A stretch of 64,000 nucleotides of DNA from Stomorhina lunata (lineage: Eukaryota > Arthropoda > Insecta > Diptera > Rhiniidae), in the NCBI GenBank assembly GCA_933228675.1, contig OW121742.1, positions 18,590,877-18,654,876 of the forward strand. The letters run 5' to 3'. The notes under the pieces were generated by a model. The model was not told the DNA's origin. It was given only the letters and a program-made list of their open reading frames with translations, and did not search any database. The first letter of the stretch is position 1. Each line of letters starts with the position of its first letter. The position numbers were made by a program, and so were the translations under genes. Positions 37,324-44,473 of this stretch are shown piece after piece.

Positions 37324-40300
37324 GGCAGACAGACAGACAGAAAGACAGAAAGACAGACAGATGGTCATACCTCAATCGTCGAAGATATTCATAAGGATCC
37401 AAAATATATGCTTTTTAAGCCAATGTTATATAAACTACAACCAGAATGACAATCTCAATACATAATTCTTTTTGAAGATGGGTATAATAAATATTTCATC
37501 AAATGCTAATTTCGATATGACGTTAGTTTCCATAAAAAGTTTAAAGAAAATTAATTAGCAGAAGGAAGATTTATTAGAATGAAACATGCAAAACTATAAA
37601 TTTTTTTTAAATCGATAAAAGATTTACCCCCTAATTTATAAACGAAAAATAAAATTATCAATGCTTTATAATATGAAATTTGTATGGAAAATTTGATTTA
37701 TAAGCTTGTTCTGTTATAATTTTTCGTTTTTAAATTAGGGGGTTATTGTTTACATATAGTAACTTTTATGGAATTCATAAGAATCTTCATTTTTTGTTAT
37801 TTTCTATAAAAATGACCCTCGTATAAAAATCAAAATTTTTGGCATATTCGAATATCAAAAAATTAGTAACAAATACGATTTTTTTCATAAAATTGGAGCA
37901 AGTAGTGAAATCTTGAAAAATACTTGTTTTAGTTTAAATTAAAAAAAAAAACTTTTTGAATCTATTAGTATCTAATTAATTAATGAAATATTTAGTAGCA
38001 GAAACCAGATGTGAATATTTGTATATATATTTGTTTGCGAAATCTTCCACTGTACATCAAAGCAGTTGGACTGAAAAGTTTATCATAAGGCCTTCAGACT
38101 TTATTATAAAACATTAAAAGTGTAAAAGTTAAAGTTCTGTTAAAGTCAAACGAAAAGTCATATGTAAAAATTTCAATAGGAGCATGTTCTATTTTCTCTG
38201 ACATACGTTCCGTTATCAGCTATTGTTAGAATGTTTTGAAACTTCTGTAGAACATCTGTTCTAACAGATATGCACAATTTCATAAGACTTTTAAAGTTGA
38301 GAAGTCAGATGTATGTTAATGTCAGTCCTTATGTAACCTCCTTAAGCTAACGAAATCATTAAAAGTATAGAAAATAATCGTGGATGGGCGTAAAGTGAAG
38401 TCGATCGATATAGCTGATATAGGATATAACTTAAAAAAAAACCCTTCAACAAGTGAATTCCTAATATTATAGCAGTATTCAAATCGTGTGCATATATTTG
38501 CATAAAAAGACAAAGATTCATATGACATAATACAAGAAATTTTCCGTAAAATTAAAAATTGATTTTTCTGTGAATTTATTTTACACAATTTTTCTTAAAG
38601 ACCATCCAAATTTGTAAATAATTTTAATATAATTTCTATTTTCCAGAATCGTTCAATTCGAATCCAGTAATTTTGCACTTATGCAGTCATTGTCCGCCCA
38701 ACAAATGGACTTTGGTAAACGTATGGATGTTACTGAGCATATACAGCGTTTGACACGTCATGGAGTAGACCAATTATTAGGTGAATTCGAAGAATATATG
38801 AAAATCTTAAATCACACACAAATAATCGATAATAGCTATCATACAAACGACAATACAGATAATGGTAAATAATAATGGTGATGGGTTTAGTTATAGAGAA
38901 AATCATTAAAAATAAATAATTCATCAAAACAAAATAAAAATCATAAATTTATTAAAAAGATACATTTTTTAATAATCATGAGAACTTTTTTTTCATAAAT
39001 CTTTTTTAGTAGATATAAACATTTTAAGGCGCACCAGACAAGCCGATCGTAGACCTCAACTTCAGCCACAATCTCAGCCACAGCCACAAACTCAATCTCA
39101 ACAAGTTCCTATGGGTGTGAGTGATTCACAAAAATTAGATGCCTTGGCAACACTGCTTGCCTCTACCAGAGTTGCAATTAATAACTTACAAGCTCAACTG
39201 CAATCAAATGTCACCAAATTGGTGCAAACAACTGGGTAAGTCAGTTTGATTTAAAAAAAGGGGGATTTAAAAATATATTTACAAATTAAGATATGGAATT
39301 TATCAAAATTGTTTAGAATCATAAAGATCAATCTAAACCTGAAACATTAAAATTCAGGTTAAAATTAATTTCTTTATTTCGAAACAATATATAGTCCTGA
39401 TCTATCGGAATCAAGATGTGATCCTTCTCGAGATACATTTTTTTTCATCGATTTATATTTAAAAATAAAACACCTTTTATCAAACAAGTAAGAAAGTGCT
39501 ATAGTCGGTCAAGCCCGACCATACGATACCCTTCACCACTAAGGTCAAGGTTGTTCTTTTCCTGTACAAAGACAAATATTTTCTAAATTTTGCCATTATA
39601 CAAACATTATCTCAAAATTTATACATTTAAGCTGTTTCCGTCATTTGGACTTATATGAGAGCTAGGGTCAAATGAGGACCGATTAGGTCGAAATTTGGCA
39701 AATTGATTACAGTTTTTGCAAAAAATATTTATGCAAAAAATAAACTCCAAATTCGTATTATCTTAAGATTTATGAGCGTTTTAGAGACTTTTGTCACATT
39801 TAGTGCGTTTTGACAGAAGATTTTGTATGGGAGCTATGGTCAAATGTGGACCGATTTCAACGAAATTTAGTACAGTGATTTTGTTTTACGTAAGCAGTAT
39901 TTGTTTTAAATTCCATGAAAAAATATTGATATTTGTGGAAAATATATCAAATCCGGGAAGTGGGACCTATGGGAGGTACCATAAATAATGGACCGGTTTT
40001 GACGAACTTCAATAGCCATGGTCCCACTATCAAATAAATGGTCTGTGCCAAATTTTTATCAAATTATCTTTAATTGCGACTTGCACTTTGATTACATGGT
40101 TTAAATGGGGGTCCAGCCAGACGGACGGATGGACTGACATCGCTAAATTGACTCAGAAAGTGATTCTATGTCTATTGGTATACTAAACGGTCTAAAACAA
40201 ATACTTCTATGCGTTACATAGATCAGCGAACCGCCGTGGTACAGCAGGTTAGTCATCCGCCTAGCATACCAGAGGACCCAAGTTCGATCCCCGGTCAGAC

Positions 40301-43300
40301 ATTAAAAAATAAATTTTAAAAAAGCGGCTGTTCACCTCATAACTCTATTCTGACTAATTCATTTACCGTTCGGAGAGTTAAAACGTAGGTCCCTTTGAAT
40401 GAGTCTAAAAATAGAATCGGATCCAGCTCATTGTGCGAGAGAAGTACCCCTTGTTCCAATTGGAATGTTGTCGGGGAACTATATATACACATCAGCACAA
40501 ACATATAATACCCTTTCTACCTATGGAGGTGATGGGTATAAAAAGTCACACAAACGCTCATAAATCAGAAGATAATAAAAGTTTAATACTAACATTTTTC
40601 ACAAAAAAAAAAATTAAATATAAAATATTATGACAATGGTTCCACATTTAAATCTATCTTAGATAGACCCTCTTCCGAAATTTGATGTTTTTCTAACCCA
40701 ACTTTGTTGACAACAAGTTTGCATATTGCCTTAATAGTAAAGGGTATCATAAAGTCGTACATATCATGTTCTTATTTTTTTCTATTCAACTACAAGAAGG
40801 TGTTTTAAAGCGATTAAGATCATAGCTAAGAATAGCTTAATATTAATTAAAAAAATGAGCACACGTCCATCCACATGTCAGTCATCATTTAATAGTTTTG
40901 ACTTGTATAGGGTGGGTCATTTAAAAGTTCAAGTTTAAAAAAATAATCAAAAGCGTTTAAAAATTTTATTATTTTGAAGAACCAATTGTTATGGATATGG
41001 CTGCCGCGGCAGGTCCTTCTTCTTCTGTTATCGTTGACTCCCAGTGGAACATAGGGCCCACCAGTAACTTATTCGATCGTACCAAGCATTTCTTTGTGTG
41101 TAAGCGGTCGTATCTTGGTAATGGTACCACGAATGTCTCTGGTTTGTGGGCAAAACACTTGTCGTAAGCCACGCCTACAGAAAAAAGTCAAATCGCAGTT
41201 TCGTGGTGGCCAATTGATGTCACCATTTCGTCATCATTTTCATATTTTAACTAAATAAAATGACATAATTATTATGATATAATGGAATAAAATTACATAA
41301 TTATTATCGTTCCCACGACGAACGATTCGGAAATCTTAGGATTCCGACCAAGGACTGCCACTTCTGTGATATTAGCAATAATATCGCAGTTACAACAACA
41401 ACATAATTATTATCAGATACAAAATAATTGTAGGTTAAAATTTAAACCTTTAAATTGCCCACTCTATACAATAAACTAATAGATTCTATAGATAATTTCA
41501 AAAGAGGAGGTTTCAAAACTCCTCTGATATAAGTATAAATTATCATGTATGTAATTCATTAAATTTACTCAAGAAAATCTATTAGATTTCAATGGATTTC
41601 AAAAAAGAGGGGAAGTATTCTAATAATAATTGACATTTAAATTTCATTTACATAAACTCATTAAGTAATATTATATTTTTATTATAATAAAAGGAAATTC
41701 TAGTTTAAAATCACTTTTCGAAATTCTAATATTTTTTCTATTGGTTACCTTCCCCTTTTTTAAATACCATACACATACAAATGTCGCAATCGATCAAAAG
41801 TTTACTCTGGTTTGGGATTATTATTATGCATTTTGGAAGAGTAAATAATAAAAAATAGGTTTTAATATTCAATGTCAAATCAATGATGACGTTTAAAATA
41901 CAAAGTAAACAAAATGCGATATACAATAATTCAAATAACAACTAAAAAAATTATAGTTATAATTGGGACATATGTAATTGTTTTTTACACTCAAAAATAA
42001 ATATAAGTAAACTAATTGTTATAAAATTTTTAAAAAAATTTTTTTCCAAAATTTCCTATTTTTATAGAAAATTTAAAAAAAAAATCTTAACTTAACAGGA
42101 AATTTTTTAAAAATTTCTTATTTCTAAATAAAATTTTAAAAAATTTTATACTTATAGGAAAATTTTCAAAAATTTCTTATTTTTATAGGAAATTTTTTAA
42201 AAATTTCATATTTTTTCAGAAAATTTTTCAAAAATTTCTTATTTTTATAGAAAATTTTTCAAAAATTTCTTATTTTTATAGAAAATTTTTCAAAAATTTC
42301 TTATTTTTATAGGAAATTTTTCAAAAATTTCTTATTTTTATAGGAAATTTTTCAGAAATTTATTATTTTTATAGGAAATTTTTAAAAAATTTCTTATTTT
42401 ATAGGAAATTTTTCAAAAATTTCTTATTTTATAGGAAATTTTTCAAAAATTTTTCAAAACTTTCTTATTTTTATAAGAAATTTTTCAAAAAATTCTTAGT
42501 TTTATAGAAAATTTTCCAAAAAATTCTTAGTTTTATAGAAAATTTTCCAAAAATTTCTTAGTTTTATTGGAAAATTTTCAAAAATTTCTTATTTTTTTTA
42601 GGAAATTTTTGAATTTTTTTTATTTGTTTTTTTGTTCCTATAAAAATAGGAAATTTTTGAAAAATGTCGTGTTTTTATAGAAATTTTTTCAAAAATTTCC
42701 TGCTTTTAAAGAAAATTCTTCTATTTTTTTTTAGGAAATTTTTCAAAAATTTCCCATTTTTTTAAATTTATCAAAAATTTCCTTTTTTTTTAGGAAATTT
42801 TCAAAAATTTCTATTTTTTTCGGAAATTTTTCAAAAATTTCCTATTTTTTAGGAATTTTTTCAAAAATTTTTAATCTTTTGGAAATTTTTCACAAATTTC
42901 TTATTTCTATAGGAAATTTTTCAAAAATTTCGTATTTTTATAGGAAATTTGTATAAAATTTCTTATGTTTATAGGAAATTTTTAAAAAATTTCTTATTTT
43001 TATAGGAAATTTTTCAAAAATTTCTTATTTTTATAGGAAATTTTTCTAAAATTTCTTATTTTTATAGGAAATTTTTCAAAAATTTCTTATTTTTATAGGA
43101 ATTTTTTCAAAAATTTCTTATTTTTATAGGAAATTTTTCCAAAATTTCTTATTTTGATAGGAAATTTTTCAAAAATTTCTCATTTTCATAGGAAATTTTT
43201 CAAAAATTTCTTATTTGAATAGGAAATTTTCTAAAACATATTTTACTTTTATAAGAAAATTTTCAAGACCTTCTTATTTTTACGAGAAACCTTTGAAGAA

Positions 43301-44273
43301 TTTCTGTTTTTATAATTTTTTTTAATTTCTTATTTTTCTATTAAATTTTTAAAAAATGTCTTATTTTCATAGGAAATATTTTTTGAATTTATAGGAAATT
43401 TTTCAAAAAATTATAATTTTTATTTTTCCAAAGTTTCTTATTTTTATCAGAATTTTTTTAATAATTTTTTATTTTTATAGGAAATTTTTCAAAAATTTCT
43501 TATTTTTATAGGAAATTTTCAAAATTTTTTTATTTTTATAGGAAATTTTTCAAAAATTTCTTATTTTTATAGGAAATTTGTCAAAAATTTCTTATTTTTT
43601 TAGAACATTTTTGAAATTTTTTTTATTTTTATAGGAAATTTTTCAAAAATTTCCTCTATTTATAGGAAATTTTCAAGAATTTCTTATTTTTATAGGAAAT
43701 TTTTTAAAATTTTCTTATTTTTATAAGAAATTTCTTATTTTTATAGGAAATTTTTCAAAAATGTCATATTTTTATAGGAAATTTTTTTATAAATTTCTTA
43801 TTTTTATACGATTTTTTTCAAAAATTTCTTATTTTTATAGGAAATTTTTCAAAAATTTCTTATTTTATAGGAAATTTTTCAAAAATTTCTTATTTTATAG
43901 AAATTTTTAAAAAATTTCTTATTTTTATAGGAAATTTTTCAAATTTTTTTTAGTTTTTATAAGATTTTTTTTTTTTTAAATTTCTTATTTTCATAGCAAA
44001 TTTTTCACAAATTTTTTATGTTTAAGGAAATTTTTCACAAATTTCTTATTTTTAAGGAATTTTTTTAATTCCCCAATTTTTTTAAAATTCTTTTATGTAG
44101 GAAATGTCTGTGTAACTTTCTATTTATTCAATAAAATTTTTCAAATCTTTCGCTATTCCAGTAACATTCAAAGACGTTTCAACAACATCTACCGCAAACA
44201 ACAAAACCAAGGAGCCCTAACCCCTTTCGTGCCTAATTTCTACGCCACTGCCAATACACCCCAACAATTGACC
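24271..44273 (+). CDS. Secreted coiled-coil, Gln-rich protein (C-terminus lost in gap)
   Basis: Five exons chain in frame: 24271-24444, 25072-25229, 38647-38864, 39010-39235 and 44162 to the gap at 44274, giving 888 nt or 296 residues. Junctions are AA|A, G|TA and GG|T at introns 2-4 with good GT-AG sites. Residues 1-26 form a signal peptide (hydrophobic LLMEFLLIFLLINL before TSC). Residues 65-75 are Ser/Thr-rich. About 80-150 (LHDRVSLLATVDEDLRKRLD) and 230-255 (LDALATLLASTRVAINNLQ) look like amphipathic coiled-coil segments, separated by a Pro/Gln stretch (QPQSQPQPQTQSQQ). Sequons NHT and NVT fit an extracellular protein. The exon 1 donor (TCG|GTGGGT) is the least certain junction. The layout would fit the N-terminal half of a secreted fibrinogen-related protein, but that domain is not visible, so the function is unknown. 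Confidence 0.8.
25072..25229 (+). CDS. Exon 2 of the secreted coiled-coil gene
   Basis: Acceptor TCTTCTTTTAG, donor GTGAGT. It encodes a Ser/Thr-rich linker, one Cys (HNCDY) and the first coiled-coil stretch (DRVSLLATVDEDLRKRLD). It ends in phase 2. Confidence 0.8.
25380..25435. repeat. Near-perfect hairpin in intron 2
   Basis: Arms of 24 bp (TGACAATAAACTGTTTGTTA... and its complement with one mismatch, 25412-25435) surround an 8-nt loop, about 150 bp downstream of exon 2. It may be a tiny foldback element or an RNA hairpin. The stem is short for an insect pre-miRNA. Confidence 0.7.
25605..27925 (+). repeat. 31-bp AT satellite, array 5 (in intron 2)
   Basis: Diverged forward units of the hairpin-plus-linker satellite inside intron 2 of the secreted gene. 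A block of about 309 bp is duplicated: AAAACGTGTTGAAAAATT at 27191 and AAAACGTGCTGAAAAATT at 27500, with matching flanks. Many units here have CTATAGAAAAATAAG instead of CTATAAAAATAAG. Confidence 0.9.
27926..29850. other. Intron 2 spacer with dispersed short repeats
   Basis: Mostly unique intronic sequence. A phrase ACTGATCTTCA...CATGATC..CTTAA occurs at 28016 and 28083 and inverted at 28543-28575. TAGGTC.TTA.GTGAATGACA occurs at 28219 and 28634. These suggest an eroded element between about 28.0 and 28.7 kb. The end (29290-29480) holds 26-bp units of ATTTTTATAGAAAAATTTTCATA. No gene is supported. Confidence 0.45.
29900..32220 (+). repeat. 31-bp AT satellite, array 6 (in intron 2)
   Basis: Forward units close to the consensus through most of the array (for example 30280-31340), interrupted by single-base slips. 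It is flanked on the right by related 26-bp units (32205-32420) with TTTTTATATGAAAATTTTTC. It lies wholly in intron 2. Confidence 0.92.
32665..32775 (+). other. Possible small exon within intron 2 (unassigned)
   Basis: An ATG at 32665 opens 36 codons with protein-like composition (MCEITTTKKNINSSSNN, then a Asp/Asn/His-rich part ending DDDVQ). At CAG|GTGAAT (32763/32764) there is a usable donor, and the frame closes at TAA 32773. It could be the first exon of a nested gene, an alternative exon, or chance. No partner exon was found. Confidence 0.2.
32946..33485 (+). mobile_element. Mini-me-like element, copy B (degraded)
   Basis: Starts with AAGCAAGAAAGTGTTATGGTCGG, shares TACGGTCAAATGTGGACC (33140) and GTATGGGAGCTATGAACC (33281), and ends with CCCATTTGTATTGGTGTAGGGTA. 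It lacks the GTCY tract. The short frames inside are not coding. Confidence 0.55.
33640..33720 (+). repeat. GTCC/GTCT-bearing fragment
   Basis: GATGGTCCGTCTGACTC, then CCCGTCCGTCTGTCACTCC, is a remnant resembling the microsatellite-bearing part of the mini-me-like family. The rest of the element is not recognisable. Confidence 0.35.
34309..35082 (+). mobile_element. Mini-me-like element, copy D
   Basis: Starts AACAAGTAAGAAAAGCTATAG and contains GGAGGTATGGTCAAATTTGG. It has the 3' block with GACGGACATCGTTAAA and GATTCTAAGTCGATTG, and ends with the hairpin CCTTTCCACC-TAT-GGTGGTGAAGGG at about 35050-35075. It is nearly complete and gives a reference for the other copies. It lies in intron 2. 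Confidence 0.7.
35083..36040. other. Intron 2 spacer with a possible piggyBac-like end
   Basis: Mostly unique. At 35457 TTAA is followed by CCCTCTGGGACTGACGTGG and a small TGTCT-AGC-AGACA hairpin, which looks like a piggyBac-type terminus. The matching opposite end was not found. Nothing else could be supported. Confidence 0.35.
36047..36600 (+). repeat. Diverged tandem array with CTCF-like motifs
   Basis: Five diverged copies (spacing 79, 117, 119 and 132 bp) start at about 36047, 36126, 36243, 36362 and 36494 with GTTGTTGCACATGAGCCGACGAAGG-like sequence. Units continue with AAATTACTCAAAATTAA and AATCATAAACTGTGCC-like words. Between these, CAGGTGGCGCCACT (36088 and 36283), CTGGTGGCGCAACT (36174) and a decayed AAGTGACGCCTTT (36417) occur in the same relative place. 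This core is close to the Drosophila CTCF motif AGGTGGCGC. Confidence 0.6.
36720..37490 (+). mobile_element. Mini-me-like element, copy E, with expanded microsatellite
   Basis: Contains the family phrase TATATGGGAGCTATGGCCC (36958), then a GACA/GACT tetranucleotide tract where the other copies have only a few GGAC/GTCC repeats. Downstream it has a CAGATGGTCATACCTCAATCGTC block and ends near GATGGGTATAATAAAT. This is the microsatellite-generating behaviour described for dipteran mini-me elements. Confidence 0.6.
37078..37364 (+). repeat. (CAGA)n / (GACT)n tetranucleotide expansion
   Basis: About 280 bp of nearly pure tetranucleotide repeat. A block of GACT repeats (37098-37130) is followed by about 55 CAGA units with occasional CAGG or CAGAAAGA interruptions. 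The minus strand is open in two frames as Cys-Leu-Ser-Val repeats, which is a consequence of the repeat and not a protein. Confidence 0.95.
37500..38640. other. Intron 2 spacer, 3' end
   Basis: Apart from the MITE at 37627-37742 this is AT-rich intronic sequence leading to the polypyrimidine tract and TTTTCCAG acceptor of exon 3. No gene or other element is recognised. Confidence 0.5.
37627..37742. mobile_element. Harbinger-like MITE, 116 bp
   Basis: The termini CCCCCTAATTTATAAACG and CGTTTTTAAATTAGGGGG are inverted repeats, and a 3-bp TTA lies directly on both sides (37624-37626, 37743-37745). Short size, G/C-run ends and a TTA duplication fit a PIF/Harbinger (Tourist-type) MITE. It has no coding capacity. 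Confidence 0.7.
38647..38864 (+). CDS. Exon 3 of the secreted coiled-coil gene
   Basis: Acceptor TTTTCCAG, donor GTAAAT. It encodes a helical, heptad-like stretch (SLSAQQMDFGKRMDVTEH, VDQLLGEFEEYMKIL), a sequon NHT, then an Asn/Asp-rich tail. It enters in phase 2 and leaves in phase 1, fitting its neighbours exactly. The following intron is only 145 bp. Confidence 0.8.
39010..39235 (+). CDS. Exon 4 of the secreted coiled-coil gene
   Basis: Acceptor CTTTTTTAG, donor GTAAGT. It encodes ILRRTRQADRRPQ, a Gln/Pro repeat region, then a second coiled-coil-like stretch with sequon NVT. The base composition is clearly less AT-rich than the surrounding intron. Phase 1 in, phase 2 out. Confidence 0.8.
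39485..40541 (+). mobile_element. Mini-me-like element, copy F, split by a SINE
   Basis: Starts CAAGTAAGAAAGTGCTATAG and carries GGGAGCTATGGTCAAATGTGG (39829). It has the tract CAGACGGACGGATGGACTG (40117) and the block GACTCAGAAAGTGATTCTA, and ends with CCTTTCTACCTATGGAGGTGATGGGTATAA. The family sequence TTCTATGCGTTACA...CATCAGCACAAAC is interrupted at 40228-40490 by the SINE. It lies in intron 4. Confidence 0.7.
40228..40490 (+). mobile_element. tRNA-Val-derived SINE, copy 2, nested insertion
   Basis: The head GCCGTGGTACAGCAGG matches a pol III A box, and AGTTCGATCCC (40277-40287) matches a B box. CCGTGG...ATCCGCCTAGCAT aligns by eye with insect tRNA-Val. The body matches the copy at 14547. 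ATCAGC occurs directly on both sides (40222-40227 and 40491-40496), a short target duplication consistent with retroposition into the mini-me-like copy F. The tRNA-like part would not fold into a functional tRNA. Confidence 0.7.
40625..40775 (-). repeat. Mini-me-like fragment, copy G
   Basis: On the minus strand it reads GTACGACTTTATGATACCC, then TTTACTATTAAGGCAATATG, the family's 5' part, before decaying. It is a fragment only. Confidence 0.4.
40969..41174 (-). other. Unidentified exon-like open frame
   Basis: On the minus strand a strong acceptor (TTTTTTCTGTAG, ending 41175) precedes 67 codons ending at TAA 40969-40971, with AATAATAAAAT immediately downstream. Composition is protein-like and less AT-rich than the flanks (VAYDKCFAHKPETFVV, RYDRLHTKKCLV, EEEGPAAAAISI). 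It could be the last exon of an unrecognised gene, part of a retrotransposon, or a decayed copy. The + strand is also open across the same stretch, so strand choice rests on the splice acceptor. I cannot assign a family. Confidence 0.3.
41309..41400 (+). mobile_element. Short retroposon with (ACA)n tail and 14-bp TSD
   Basis: A 92-bp body starting GTTCCCACGACGAACG, passing through GACCAAGGACTGCCACTTC and ending in TTACAACAACAACA, is bounded by a perfect 14-bp duplication ACATAATTATTATC (41295-41308 and 41401-41414). A tailed body with a long duplication is typical of a SINE or a 5'-truncated LINE. Similar GTTCCCACGA...CCAAGGACTG...(CAA)n sequences are, from memory, common dispersed repeats in flies. 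Confidence 0.75.
41415..42020. other. Intron 4 spacer without recognised feature
   Basis: AT-rich intronic sequence. The short open frame at 41738-41941 (minus) has no motif and no gene-like composition. Confidence 0.5.
42025..44105 (-). repeat. 31-bp AT satellite, array 7 (in intron 4)
   Basis: Reverse-orientation units (TTATTTTTATAG then GAAATTTTTCAAAAATTTC), many near consensus (42200-42420, 42900-43210). It stops about 55 bp before exon 5, so the acceptor of intron 4 follows the satellite almost directly. Confidence 0.92.
44162..44273 (+). CDS. Exon 5 of the secreted coiled-coil gene (cut by gap)
   Basis: Acceptor TTTCGCTATTCCAG. In the phase demanded by exon 4 it reads NIQRRFNNIYRKQQNQG, then ALTPFVPNFYATANTPQQLT up to the first N at 44274. 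G+C is clearly higher than in the flanks. The rest of the exon and any later exons are not in the assembled sequence. Confidence 0.7.
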
Positions 44274-44473
44274 NNNNNNNNNNNNNNNNNNNNNNNNNNN
44301 NNNNNNNNNNNNNNNNNNNNNNNNNNNNNNNNNNNNNNNNNNNNNNNNNNNNNNNNNNNNNNNNNNNNNNNNNNNNNNNNNNNNNNNNNNNNNNNNNNNN
44401 NNNNNNNNNNNNNNNNNNNNNNNNNNNNNNNNNNNNNNNNNNNNNNNNNNNNNNNNNNNNNNNNNNNNNNNNN
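44274..44473. other. Assembly gap (200 N)
   Basis: Exactly 200 N, a common placeholder for a gap of unknown size. Coding exon lies on the left and the 124-bp satellite on the right, so the gap hides the end of the gene and the true start of the array. Open frames running through it are artefacts. Confidence 0.98.

Noticed and set aside
36970..37402. Two long minus-strand frames of repeated Cys-Leu-Ser-Val
   Set aside because: They are translations of the (CAGA)n tract. Tetranucleotide repeats without stops are open in all frames, and the frames have no gene context.
40228..40300. Functional tRNA-Val gene
   Set aside because: The acceptor stem cannot form, the anticodon region is altered, and the same sequence continues into a SINE body shared with the copy at 14547.
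40969..41174. Serpin reactive-loop reading of EEEGPAAAAIS
   Set aside because: The hinge-like run is suggestive, but the conserved Thr, the upstream serpin strand motifs and the downstream serpin C-terminus are all absent.
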